NCBI RefSeq assembly: GCF_046630445.1 | Contig: NC_092339.1 | Span: forward strand, 313,161,501-313,225,500 | Direction of reading: 5' to 3' | DNA length: 64,000 nt | Origin: Rutidosis leptorrhynchoides | Lineage: Eukaryota > Streptophyta > Magnoliopsida > Asterales > Asteraceae | In this document: positions 46,495-58,559 of the stretch, in pieces | How positions within the stretch are numbered: the first letter of the stretch is position 1 | Layout: every line of letters begins with the position of its first letter | Made by a program: the position numbers and the translations under genes | Notes under the pieces: generated by a model | Databases searched by the model: none | The model's input: only the letters and a program-made list of their open reading frames with translations | What the model was told of the DNA's origin: nothing

Positions 46495-48042
46495 ATACTC
46501 CGTAAAAGTTATGTAATTTCTAAAGTCTTTAGGGATTATTCAGTTCTAGTTTCAACCGTAAATCAAATGAGTTTAATTTAATATTAACTCATTAAATCTA
46601 TGTTACATCTGAAGAAAATATGCACATATATATTTTCATAAAGACTGTAATAAAATTCTGTTGTACAAAATATTAATTGTGAATTTTTTTTTAACGGGTA
46701 GGTAATACCCAAGAGATATATAAATTCACAATTAATATATTACATTTTTCGAATCTGATTAAGCAAATCATCAACTATACTCCCAAAATCTCACAACAAT
46801 ATACATTCTTGTATAGAAATCAAAGCAACCATTCTCACCCAAATTTGATTACGCATTCTAATTTTGACAAATCAAAATCCAAGTCATGATTTAACAGAAG
46901 AGATCACTCATAGATTCCTACATCTTTCAAAGCTATACTTTGACTTCAAAACCGTGTTAGAACATCATATGTATATTAATGATTACAAACTGTGTTCAAA
47001 CTCTCCGAAGTTTTCGAAGACACTTCAAACAATGAACAATCGAGATGATGATCCAACCACATATTACCCACATTTATGTACCTAAAAAGCTCTCGAAGCT
47101 AAAGTCATAGTTCGACGCGTATCCGTGTCAGACCCTTTAGCATTTATTAGCTAAAATGACTTTTCAATTCCTTTTCAAAGTAGACAGTTTTGTCACAGAT
47201 CCAGCAAGTCAACTTCGAATTTTCAGTCGGACTAGTCTTATTATAACCTCGATAGATACGTTGCCCTTTCGTCATCGTTACTGGGGACCTTTCATATCTC
47301 GCCACCTTAGCAATAAACTTACCAACAACTTCAATTATCTTTGACTTTTCGAAAAATCATTATATTTATTGAAATCACATCATTTACTCATTCACATCTT
47401 GTAATGAGAATTGTCATATGAATCATCGAAAAACAGTAACCAGTATTTTGAAATCTCGCAGCATGTCTACGCCAACAGTTATATGTGTACGTAAAACATC
47501 TATCTCCTAGACTTACATACTTTGAATGTGAACTTCTGAAAAATATTTTGAACTGCAAACTAGTTCTTGAAATGCTGACGAAGCATCAAAAACTGTAAAC
47601 GATCTTAACAGTAAAAAGTTTGATGACAAAGAATAGTAAGGTGGAAAAGCTGAGAAAAAGAGAAGGTTTGGAATTGAAAAACGGATTGAACAGACTATGA
47701 AGGAGGCTGTGGACAAATCACAAAGACTAAATCTGCCTTCAAAGAATCCAAATGATTCAGTGCCTGCTAAAGTCATTAACGAATACCTTACTCTTTATTC
47801 TAAACCTTTACAGACAAATCTTCATCATCATCCATCAATATTAGAAATTCTAAGATATTATCATATCTTTCATTATAAATATCCGCGATATTTCTGAAGA
47901 TATTTTCACAACTAATCTTATCTGAAGTCATTTATCTCTTTGCGCTATCAGTGTTACATCATATAAGAAACTATTAGTTTCTATATTCTATAAACTTTCG
48001 AGTTTAAATTATGAATGTTTTGAAGTAGTGTTGGGAACTGAA
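46495..48042 (+). other. RT-C non-coding internal region, first part
   Basis: AT-rich; short ORFs are not conserved. It includes the internal PPT-like TTAACGGGTAGGTAATACCC at 46691-46710. The sequence up to about 47300 is shared with RT-A in reverse complement. Confidence 0.6.
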
Positions 48043-48103
48043 GCATGAGTTAGTATAATATAATGACACTTGATCAACGTGATTATATTACAGTAAGTCA
48101 TGC
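48043..48103 (+). other. conserved hairpin, RT-C copy
   Basis: Arms GCATGA/TCATGC, inner stem AATATAAT/ATTATATT, apex around TTGATCAA. Aligned copies: RT-E 8348, RT-G 55539, RT-H 59978. Paired changes keep the stem. Confidence 0.75.
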
Positions 48104-49114
48104 TGAGTTTCTAATAGGACATGACGATTCACAGACCATGCCGTCATCATGTTCCATGTTACACGACTCTTGTATTCTATTTAATCTCTAAAAATATCAA
48201 GAATATATTTTCTTGATGATTCGGTCTTTTCAGGGTATTCTGGTAAATTAACAAATCAAGATCGTGCCATTACCATTTCCTTCTTAGAACATTAACTATG
48301 TTCATTCTGAAATTCATATCTGCGAATACTGGACCATTACAAACGTTGCTTAATCACAAGAAGAAGAAACGAAAGGACAAAACTCCAAAATAGAAATTGG
48401 AGTATAAATCGCAGCAATTAGAAGGGAGCATTAACTGTGAATGTCAATGATTATAGAAGACAAAAGCAGGGGCTTTGAAATATAAGGGAAGATATAAAAC
48501 CCAACAACCACCCAAAAATTATAAACCGTATATATCGATGCATATAGCAATATAAAGACACGGAAGAACTAAAAACACTATAAAACCGAGAGTATGGTAG
48601 AAGTAAATAGATTCTTCCGGAGGCAGATGAAAAAGAAGAACGACAGATATGAAAGTGAGGAGTATATCGAGAATCAGTACTGGATGAAGCATATTGACAA
48701 ATACTTTAAAATATGAGTTGAGGGAGAAAGAATAGAAGGTGTGAGTTGTAAGGAAACGAAGGAGGTGGATTTATAGTGAAATACCCGACAGAGAAATCAA
48801 GATGGATTATCGTATTAATTCGAAGAGAATCATAATCTCCTTAATCACCGAAGCATCAAATCCAACATAGATTACAAAGATTTTCTTTAAATTCGGAGAT
48901 CAATTGTGATGACGTCAAAAGATATGACGAATCAATATAATCTTATTTCCTTCATTTACGATAACTTCCCTCGTACGCTTTGAGTAATCGAATTATTTTA
49001 TCCATACTTCTTAGACATGATAAAACTTCATAATCGTCATAATAACATTCTCATTGTTAGCCATAACGACCTCTATCAAATTTTGGGGACGAAATTTCTT
49101 TAACGGGTAGGTAC
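48104..49114 (+). other. RT-C non-coding internal region, second part, and PPT
   Basis: A second hairpin-like stretch (CATGACG...CGTCATCATG, about 48120-48153) and a TCAAGAA/TTCTTGA palindrome near 48196-48218, both with counterparts in RT-G. No pol remnant was recognised. It ends in TTTAACGGGTAGGTAC (49099-49114) before the 3' LTR. Confidence 0.55.
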
Positions 49115-50189
49115 TGTGACGACCCGGAAATTTATGACTAAATTTAAACTTTATCTTTATATTATTCTGACACGATAAGCAATGTTTGTTAAGTTAAATC
49201 TCAAGGATTTTAAACTATGTTTATACATTCATTTAAACCTCGACCAAATTCCAATGATTCACGAACCATTAAATGAACATATATGAATATGTATGTATAT
49301 GTGTATATGTTATAAATTGAAAATGTCAACAAAGTATTTAAAAGTATAATGCTTTATATGAACGTATTTGTTTCAATATGATTATCGATGAAATTAAAAA
49401 ATATATATATATTAAATGATTGAATTATCAGAAACATTGAATTATGATTACAAGTCTCTGTTGAGAGGTCCACTATGATTTGAGAAATCTATTCCTCTTA
49501 ACGATATTTGGAATAATTTGTAAAGCTATTTATAAATAAAAATAAAAAGTGTCATTTACGAAAGTTAGACAAAAGCTAGTGGAGAATTGGTTTCCATAAT
49601 ATTCTATTAATCTATTTTCAAACGTACAAAAACATTTTCAGTTGAAAAAGAACTTTATTATTAAAACGTATATAACTTTTATAAATATCTAGAATCACTT
49701 TTGACAACTCATTACTTAACCAGTATAATAAATATAACGATATTTATATTTTATTACATTAAATATATATAACAATTTAAATTAATATTATATATATTTA
49801 TACGCGTATTATACATACATAGTTTTTATACTTTTACTATACTTTAACTTTACCTTTACTTTACTTTAACTTTACTTTAACTTTAATAATTCACTTTAAT
49901 AATTCATACTTTAATAATTCACTTTAATAATTCATACTTTAATAATTCACTTTAATAATTCATACTTTAATAATTCATACTTTAATAATTCATACTTTAA
50001 TAATTCACTTTAATAATTCATACTTTAATAATTCACTTTAATAATTCATACTTTAATAATTCACTTTAATAATTCATACTTTAATAATTCACTTTAATAA
50101 TTCAAAAATCTATTATAAATAGAATTCAATAGGTTTCATTATTTCATAGAAACTTGAAAATATATTTCTCTAAACTCTCTCAATCGATT

Positions 50190-50255
<66 letters not shown>

Positions 50256-50858
50256 CTCTGTATTATTTCAAGATATTATTAGTATACATAAAATATTACG
50301 ACGGAGTGATGTCCGAGTGATTTCAAAATAGTTTTTTGAATGAGTCGAAGCTAAGGAAATTATGGGTTATAGCTATGAAGGTGATGGGTATGGTTCATGG
50401 GTATGCTCGTGAGGTCAATCTAGTGTTTATCATCTCCGTTGCGTCTACGTACTTTCCTGCAATATTGAATCTCAATATTGATACGTTCGTGAATCCGAGG
50501 CCAACCTTGCACTTGTTAAATGACGTTATATGTATTTTTACTACGAAATACAGTATGGTATTAAAGAAATCTTCCGCTGTGCATTAGCTCATTTTAAGGA
50601 TATTACTTGGAGTCATTCATGGTGTATTTTGAAAGACGTTGCATTCGAGTCATTGAGTTCATCAAGATTATTATTATGTCAATTATAGTTGGATGTATTA
50701 TGAAATGGTGTTCATGCCGTCAACTTTCGTTGTAAAGAAAGTTTGTCTTTTAAAAACGAATGCAATGTTTGTAAAATGTATCATATAGAGGTCAAAATAC
50801 CTCGCGATGTAATCAACTATTGTGAATCGTTTATAATGTATATGAACGAGTCCTTTCA
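49115..50858 (+). repeat. RT-C 3' LTR, intron-less form
   Basis: 1744 bp. The minisatellite (49880-50104) is shorter and the (AT)n run (50194-50253) longer than in the 5' LTR. The intron-free junction is at 50557/50558. Confidence 0.93.
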
Positions 50859-50947
50859 CAAGGACGCAAGGGCGCAAGGACACAAGGACGCAAGAAGGCT
50901 TGCGTACTTACGCCAGTGTGTACGCAAGGTACCTTGCGCCTTGCGAG
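50859..50947. repeat. CGCAAGG repeat cluster at the MULE end
   Basis: AAGGACGCAAG, GGCGCAAGG, ACACAAGG and then TTGCGTACTTACG and CCTTGCGCCTTGCG. It continues GGCGCAAGG left of RT-C (43851-43859), which RT-C split. It lies upstream of the transposase, as subterminal binding sites would. Confidence 0.75.
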
Positions 50948-51488
50948 GGTGTTTTGTCAAAAAAAAAAAATTTTGGGCTCTGGTGCAAGGGTAAAAAATA
51001 TTTGGGCATTTTGGTGATAATCCCATACATAACGATCAGTAACCGAAGCCATAACCCTAAAATTGAAGGAAATACGATGTCTTCATCACAGTACTTGGAG
51101 GTGTAGGGAACTTAAAACCGTAGAAAAGGAAATCCCGAGTTATAGAGGATGAGATGACAGAGTCATTGGAAATTGAATTGAATTGAATTGAAGACGAGAT
51201 GCAGAGAAAGAAGGAGCATTGAGGAAACAAAGTGAATTCGAGTATTACCAGGTAAGACAAAGTGAATTCGAATATTACTATACAAATGTATATGACTTGT
51301 TCATGTCAAAGATTAATTGGTTTGTACTCCGTACAAACGTATATGACTTGTTCATTAAAAAAAAAGTGTGTAAAGTCAATACTGTTACTCGTGGCAATTT
51401 TTATAGTACTCAGATATAACTTCGATTTAATTGGCCTTAAATTCCTGCATGACACCTACCACGTGGGTAACTATAAAGGCATGCTTTA
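50948..51488. other. MULE end and unassigned DNA
   Basis: An A-run, then a GTGAATTCGA-type direct repeat (51230 and 51270) and a doubled GTATATGACTTGTTCAT (about 51285 and 51338). No gene was recognised. Confidence 0.3.
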
Positions 51489-51851
51489 GACTATTAGTAA
51501 TGGTAACTCGTGTTTTGAGTTCGTGTTGTGCACTTTTTGCACTTTTTTGATGACTAGGACGTGTTAAGTTATTGAGTGGAGTAGTGGTGGTGTTGGATGT
51601 GAGTGTTGGTTAGGAGTATTGTGATGATGTGTTAAAATATAATTGGGTAAGTATTAAAAAGAAATAAAAATAATATATTTAAAATAATAAAAAAATCAAA
51701 AAATCAAAACAACGTACGTTGAGGATCTCGTTGAATCCTCCCCAACGCCGGCAAAAAGCAAGCCGAAAATGCAGGGATACCAGTGTTTGTTGGCGTTTTT
51801 GGGGTGACACGTCGGATCCAGCCCCGTTGTTGATGTCCGATACAAACGGTC
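51489..51851. mobile_element. possible Harbinger-like MITE
   Basis: 363 bp flanked by TTA on both sides (51486-51488, 51852-51854). The ends GACTATTAGTAATGG and, inverted, GACCGTTTGTATCGG match at 10 of 15 bases. There is no transposase. TTA duplication and short size fit PIF/Harbinger MITEs, but the repeats are poor. Confidence 0.35.
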
Positions 51852-51854
51852 TTA

Positions 51855-52086
51855 AACTGATCCGAACCGAATATTGACGGGTGTACTTTGAGGTAAGATT
51901 TGCCCCCACCATTCATCATAGATTACACATTACATATTTTTTATTTTTTATTTAATTTATTTTTTTCCGCTTAATTTTTCAATTATATCATTTATACAAA
52001 TATTTAACACAAAAAATTTGACCTTTTGAATTAATGAAGTTCAAATATATTTACAGTCAAAAATACAATTTTTCACTAAAAAATGT
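51855..52086. other. AT-rich DNA, nothing recognised
   Basis: Poly-T/A-rich spacer up to the RT-G LTR. AATGT at 52082-52086 would be the RT-G target duplication; its partner is outside. Confidence 0.3.
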
Positions 52087-54223
52087 TGTGACGTCCTCCA
52101 GATAGGGCCTGGAAGAATAACGTCACTAATTATATCAAATCACAGTTGTATAAACGAGAACGACTCTATATGAGATGTTTTATTGAGTTTTGCAGCGGAA
52201 GATAAATAGATTACATTGTATTTAGAACATTAAATGTCTTTAATTGATATGATATGTAATGAAGACTCCAAGCATAGCAAGCAATTATCATCAAAGCAGC
52301 AGATATACAGCGGAAGCAATACTTAAGTGCCTGAGAATAAACATGCTTAAAAAGGTCAACACGAGGTTGAGTGAGTTCATAGGTTTGTCATAAATAATTA
52401 TTTCAGTAATAGTGTTAGACCACAAGATTTGTTTTCATAAGTAGATCACTCAGATCCAGTCAAGTTGATCTCCCGTAGGATCAAAAAGTTATGCCAGTGC
52501 GTGATATTTAGACTAAACGTTGTTTGTCCTGTGACAAGTTGTTCTGTCCATGTCGTTTAATTTCATTATCAAGTAATACAAAGACTTAGTTAAATGTATA
52601 GGGGACGTTACTCCCGATAGGCCTATCCCCAATAATTAAGAATGCCGCAGCAATTAAAAATATCACTGTAGGGACTTAGTCGGACATAGCCGGGTATAGC
52701 ATAGTTTAATAGTTGGTACTGATATTTAGACTAGACTTTCAAGTTTGCCCCGTAACAAGTTATCGTTTATACTTGTCGGTTGGGGACTTGCTGGTCATAG
52801 CCCAACATATCACAGTTTAATAGTTGGTACTTGTGTCTAACGTATAAAACAGTTATAAAAGTTGCGCATGTATTCTCAGCCCAAAAATATAGATAAAAAG
52901 GGAGCTATGAAAACTCACATTAAATAGCAGTTGAAGTATTCCACGCAAGAAGGAAAGTAAAGCAAGTAAGTGATCTGGATATTAACCTTGAGGTATAACA
53001 TTTGATTAGTTAATGTCTAACTTGACATAAAGTATGTTTATTAATATAGCAACTATATTGACAGTGATGGTTTTCGAGAAAAAGTTTCTATTTCTCAAAA
53101 GTTTCTATTTTTGGAAACCTACTATTTATGAAAAACTTCCACTTATAGTAAGCTTCTAGTTTAAGAATGTTCGGGTTATAATTCTTAACAAAGATGTTGT
53201 ACAATCTCGCCCAAACTTCGTCGCTAACATGCAAGTCACTCGAATGATCTATTGTTACCGAGGGACCCAGGATCTCTTGACCAGAATCTAAGTCTTGGCA
53301 TTCGAGATCCACAAGCATCCCATAATGGTAACAAGGATCACCCTAGGCTACAAGTAGCGGTGATGTTTGTAGTTTTTGTACGCTATCTTTAATTATAACA
53401 TTCACGTTAGGTGTGTATATACATATATATTCATTAATTCAATTTTAATTATAAATCCTATATATTAATTCATAAAAATACTTTTATAATTTTTAGTAAC
53501 ATATATTACTAATTATAACATGTTATTTATTTTAATTTTAATTGCATATAATTTATAACATTATTTACATGTTTCGGTAAAAAAATAATAAACCGAAGTA
53601 AAAAGTAAAAAGTAAAAAGTAAAAAGTAAAAAGTAAGAAAAGAATACTTACTAGTAGTAATTCTTCAAAGAGAGAATGAGAGAAATTTTGGTGTGAGTTT
53701 GAATGAGAAATGAGGGGTATTTATACTTGAAAAAATTAGGTAAAAAGAATAAAATAATTAAAAGAAAAAGAAATATTTTAATTTTTAATGGGATTTTAAA
53801 ATTCAAAAGTATTAAATGTTAGGTCATGGGATAATGCACAAAATAAAATAATAAAAGTAGTTTTCCATTATAATTTTTAATTAAAAAGTAATTTATTTAT
53901 TTATTTATTTATTTTATTAAAAAATCATTTATTTTTAACGATTTTTTTATATATATATTTTTAAAATAAACAAATTGATTTACTACTTTTCCATGAATAT
54001 TTGTCAATATATTTTTTATTCATAATAACAATACTGATAATAAAGATATTAGTTATTGATATCTTGTTTAAAAAGGATATTAATAATAATAATATTAATA
54101 TATCAAATTAATGTGTAATTATTTACAAATAATTGTTCGTGAATCGTCGGAATTAGTCGAGGTTAAATGAAATCATATAAAGATTTTTGTTTAAATTTTG
54201 CCGGAAATTTACGGGTTGTCACA
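52087..54223 (-). repeat. RT-G 3' LTR
   Basis: A 2137-bp LTR, minus-strand TGTGACAACCCGTAAATTTCC to GGAGGACGTCACA. TATAAATACC at about 53717-53726. Intron-like segment at 52331-52918 (588 bp, AAT/GTGAGTTTTC to TTATTCTCAG/GCAC). A short GTAAAAA tandem array near 53600-53635. Confidence 0.88.
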
Positions 54224-54254
54224 GTATCCCCCTATTAATAGAAATTTCGTCCCG

Positions 54255-54490
54255 AAATTTAGTTGTTGCCATCAGTCGGCGTAGTTTGTAAACAGGTGAG
54301 GATATTTTCGTTTTATTTGGTCTTCACGTTCCCAGGTATGCTCGGGGTCTTTCGTGAATTCCAACTAATAGGATATTGTTTTGTTTCTAGCGTTTAAATC
54401 TTACGATCCATAAATTCTACGAAGTGCATTTTATTATTAATGCGGAGGTTATCTAAAGGATTTAACAAGAGTGTCATTGATTAGGTTTTC
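54255..54490 (-). pseudogene. RT-G pol C-terminal remnant
   Basis: Minus-strand frames give LDNLRINNKMHFVEFMDRKI, a stop, then a shifted frame ending HTWEREDQIKRKYPHLF, the counterparts of the last 90 residues of RT-F pol ([16 protein letters not shown] and [17 protein letters not shown]). At least one stop and one frameshift. Confidence 0.75.
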
Positions 54491-55538
54491 CTCAGAAAGA
54501 GATGATGACGTTATACAAGCATTTCAATATACATGAAATGTGTGATGAATAATAGTGAGCTTATTTAAACCTTGAGCGTTTATGCCACAATATTAGGGTA
54601 GACAAAATAGAGAGGAGTTCATGAAAATCATAATCATGAAATTTGATAGAGATCGTCATTCTTTACAACAAGAATGATGAATATGAGTTGAAAAATAGAG
54701 TTTTATCGACATTAAATAATATGGATAAAACGATTCGATTATAGAAAGAGTATAAATGAAACTATCACAAAAGAGTGAAATGAGGAAATTAAATGTTCAC
54801 CTTAACTTTTGATATGGTTAAAGTTGATTTCCGGAATTCAAGGGATTTAAAGAAATCTTCATAATCTTTATAAGATTTGATTCTCCGATAATTAAGAAAA
54901 TTAGGATTTTCTTTAATTAAATGCGGTGAATTGTCTCGATTGCTGTGTCTAGAATTTCGCTATAAATTGGCTTCTTCCGTTTCATTATCTTCACCACTTC
55001 TATACTTTCTTCCTCAATTCATACTTCCAAAAGATTTCTTAATATGCTCAATCCAGTTCTTGTTCTTGACCTTATATTGGTTATCGCCACAATCTTCCTT
55101 CTTTTCCAACTCCCACCAGAGGAGTGTGTTTACTTCTATTATGCTCTAGGATTTATCGTGTTTTTAGTTCTCCCGTGTCTTTATATTGCTATACGCATTG
55201 ATATACACGGTTTGTAAATTCGGTATTGTTATCGGGCTTTATATTTTTCCTTATTTGTCGAAGCTCTTTGCCTTTTTATTCTCCTCTCGACTCTAAGTAA
55301 AGTGAGTAATGGTCCAGAATTTGTAGGTATGAAGTTTCGAATAATCATAATATACAAAGTAGAGAGGAAAGGTAATAGCACGATTTGATTTGTCAAATTA
55401 CCAGAATATCCGAAAAAAGACCGAATCATCAAGAAAAATATTTTCTTGATATGTTTTAGAGTTTAAATGTAAGAGTCATTTAATATGGCAAATGATGATT
55501 ATAAAGTCTATGAATCATCATCTTCCATTAAAAATTTA
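54491..55538 (-). other. RT-G non-coding internal region
   Basis: Without coding frame. The stretch 55380-55500 matches RT-C about 48120-48290, including a TCAAGAAAATATTTTTCTTGA-like palindrome near 55430-55450. Confidence 0.5.
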
Positions 55539-55599
55539 GCATGACTTACTGTAATATAATCACGTTCGCCTGACGTCATTATATTATACTAACTCGTGC
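55539..55599 (-). other. conserved hairpin, RT-G copy
   Basis: In element sense the arms are GCACGA/TCATGC with the stem AATATAAT/ATTATATT and a changed apex (CGTCAGGCGAACG). Flanks match RT-C on both sides. Confidence 0.7.
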
Positions 55600-56058
55600 T
55601 TCAATTCCCAACACTTCTTCAAAACATTTATAATTTAAACTTGAATATAGAAACTAAAACAGTTTCCTTTATGATGTGATAAAGTTATCGCAAAGAGATA
55701 ATTAATTGCGGACAAGAATCATTATAAAGATATCTTCATAAATATAGAGGATATTTATAACGAAAGATACGGTGATATCTTAGAATTTCTAAGATCCAAT
55801 GATGAGGAAAATTCTTCTGTTTCCTCTGCATTTAATGCTACCATATCTGAATCATTGGTTATTAATCCGAGATGGTTTCAAGAAATTTTATTTTTAGATG
55901 ATTAAACGCTGATTGGAATCGTCAACGGATCTAATGGTTAACGAATAGGCGTTATTGATTTTAAAAGTAATGAATGATAATTTCGGTGGTTTGATGTGAT
56001 AATTCATCATAGAATACGAATGAATATAATTCATGAGAATCAGAATTGAAGAATGTAC
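55600..56058 (-). other. RT-G internal region up to the RT-H insertion
   Basis: Matches RT-C about 47800-48040 in reverse complement; no ORF. It ends in TGTAC (56054-56058), the RT-H target duplication. Confidence 0.5.
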
Positions 56059-58541
56059 TGTAGCGACCCGACAAAATCGTCATTGACGGCGCCGCTAACT
56101 TAGGTCCCGTTACGTGGTCGTAGTCCCTATATGAGACTCGTTTGACCAAAATTATGTCGCGTCCTTTTGTAACGTATCATGATTGCAAAGTTTAGTTTAC
56201 AAAACCGTTCGACAACAATTTCAAGTTTGCAAAAGTATAAATTATAAATGAGATAACTTGCGACATAATTAGTTTAAAATCACGGTTGCTATAAATAGCG
56301 TAAGTATGTAAACGATATGTTTGAATCCAAAGGTGCTATCACTAGCGTATGTATGTATGTATGCTTGACCCCAAGCAAGAAATCAGAGTGTATGCATGTA
56401 TGCTTAACTCCAAGCAAGTATGAGTGTACGCGGAAGCATGTATCAAATACCCAAGTATGAACCTGAGAAACATATAGAAAACTGTCAACGAAAAACGTTG
56501 GTGAAATCATAGGGTTTTAGTAAACGTTGTATTTGAACCACAAGATTTAGTATAAGATGATTATCAAAATCATTTGCATTCCAAAGTTGTTGTTTGTATC
56601 CCGGGCACCCAATTATCAAACTTAACTGTTTTGCACCCTTTGCGTAGTGTTAGAACATACACTAGACCCGAAAATATATTTCATCCGCTAACGGTAGCGA
56701 ACCGTCCGAATGAGGCTCGTCAAGCCCATGTGATCACATAATATAAGTTCACGTTTACACCCTGCAAGTGTAACTAATGATAATTGAATTGAGGCTTTTT
56801 GTTCAAACCCGTACGTGGAATGTTCGTTTTCGTACTTGTGTTCAAGTGTAAAAGTATGATACGTATATGTTTCTCATCCCATAGTTTAAAGCATAAAAGT
56901 TGTTGAAAGATGGGACTATGATCTCACCTCGAGTGCACGAGTATAAAAGTACTTCACAAAGTAAATGTGTGCATGATAGTTGCTTAGCCTTGACCTAAAC
57001 AAGTAAGTTGTATCAATTAACAGGTTACGACACAAGGTCGGGCTAAATGTGTTCAATTAGTCCTATGGCTCGTTACGACTCGAATAGTATAGCATGTGAA
57101 TCACGTTGTCAAGTTTCATGCAAGAATTAAGTATAAAAGAAGATTAGAACGATTGCATAAATGTTTGGTTAAGTTTAACTAAAAGTCAAACTCGGTCAAG
57201 TCAAAGTCAACGAAAAAGTCAACACGTTCGGGTCGGGTCCCGAACTATTTTCCTGAGGTTTTTATTCATATATAAGCATGCTAAAACAAGTTACATGTGA
57301 ATCGGAGGTGCGTAGCATAGCAAACATTTTTTGAATTTTGACCATGTAGGTCAGAACCCAAACAAGGCAAATGTCGCGCCGCGGCCAGAGGTGTCGCGCC
57401 GCGACATTAGGCGTGGCCTGGTACCTGGTCAGTTTCAATTGTTCAAGTCAAAGTTAACTCTTCAATTTAGCACAATTCACAAACCGTAAACACTTAGAAC
57501 ATGTATCTTATATCATTGGAAAGGTAATTTGACGAGGAATACAACTAAACACTTTTCATTAAGCAAAACATCAATTACAATAACCGAAATCTTGTCAAGT
57601 GATCAATAAAGGTTTATTTTCAAAGTTTCAAGTTCATCAAATGCATTTTAAGTTTCGGGAATCCAATTCACACATATGATATACCGTTTTGAAGGTAATG
57701 AAGCATACATTACAACTAAACACTTACTAATAACATTTCATGGCATTTGAAACATCAAAAGCTCGTTTTAAGTCTATCAAACCCTAACCAAAATCCGCAA
57801 AAATCAATATTCATGTTTTTGAAGTTTTCTTAATCAACCTACGCATCAAAACGAAGCTAGTGATACTAGTAACACAATTAAAACATGAACTTTAACAATT
57901 TAACAACAGTAACTCATCCAAAATCAAAGATTTAGCACACCCATTTCAAATGTTCAAACTAGTTACTCAAAACAACGAATCGAGCAAACAAAACATATAT
58001 TCATGTTATACACGAGCCATAGTCACTAACTAACACCATTTCAAGTCAAAAACACGAATTTAGAGAAATCTAGAGTTTTAGAAATGTTACCCAAATGAGA
58101 TGAAATTGGTACCAAAATGTAGAGGATGAAGAGAGGATCACGAAAATGTAATTTGTTTTGATGTTTGCCTCTTGATCCGGATTTAGATGATGATTTTTGT
58201 GAGTTGGGTGTTTAAGTTCAAAAATGGAAGATGAGAAAGGAGAGAAAGAGATGAGGAGGTGAGTGGAAGTGAATGGGTGGATGAGGTGGGTTGACTAGTT
58301 GACCTAGTCAACTAGTTTGCCCACTTGGCAACCTCGGTCCCTCAAGTTTCAAAGCGGATGCGGGAATTAACCAAACGAATATTTTAAAAACGCTCAAGTA
58401 AACGAGTGATGTTATAATTAAATAACGAGAATATTATGAACGTTTGTCAACGGAATCTACGAATATAAATAACGAAAGATATTATTTAAAAAAAAAGATA
58501 GTGTTAAAAATAAATTTAACGGAAAAACGCGGGATGTTGCA
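56059..58541 (-). repeat. RT-H 3' LTR
   Basis: Minus-strand TGCAACATCCCGCG to GGGTCGCTACA. Intron-like segment at 56463-56927 (465 bp; donor CGAG/GTGAGAT, acceptor GTTTCTCAG/GTTC). GC-rich palindrome at 57370-57408. Confidence 0.92.
57370..57408. repeat. GC-rich palindrome in the RT-H LTR
   Basis: AATGTCGCG and CGCGACATT enclose two GTCGCGCCGCG copies around GCCAGAGGT. It stands out in an AT-rich LTR and is repeated in the other LTR at 62332-62370. Confidence 0.85.
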
Positions 58542-58559
58542 TTACCTACACCTTAAAAG

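Larger units (their letters stand above)
43860..50858 (+). mobile_element. RT-C: non-autonomous LTR retrotransposon in the MULE
   Basis: 6999 bp, duplication CAAGG at 43855-43859 and 50859-50863. The LTRs are 1785 and 1744 bp and nearly identical apart from repeat copy number. Inside are a primer site, one intact 152-aa ORF and about 2.6 kb of non-coding sequence; gag and pol are absent. It belongs to the RT-A/RT-B family but its LTRs lack the intron-like segment. Confidence 0.94.
39042..50990. mobile_element. Kaonashi-type MULE with transposase and SUMO-protease genes
   Basis: Two convergent genes lie here: a Ulp1-type protease on plus (39043-40455) and a mudrA-type transposase on minus (43655-40920). 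RT-C is inserted upstream of the transposase. The left end lies beyond RT-B, outside the window. The right end is placed loosely after the CGCAAGG repeat cluster; I could not identify a terminal inverted repeat or the 9-bp duplication. MULEs carrying ULP genes are known in plants. Confidence 0.75.

Noticed and set aside
48043..48103. Conserved hairpin as a MITE insertion
   Set aside because: The flanking sequences on both sides also align between elements, so it was inherited with the internal region, not inserted separately.
54931..55149. 72-aa hydrophobic ORF on plus in RT-G
   Set aside because: Antisense to the element, not conserved in RT-C, AT-rich sequence.
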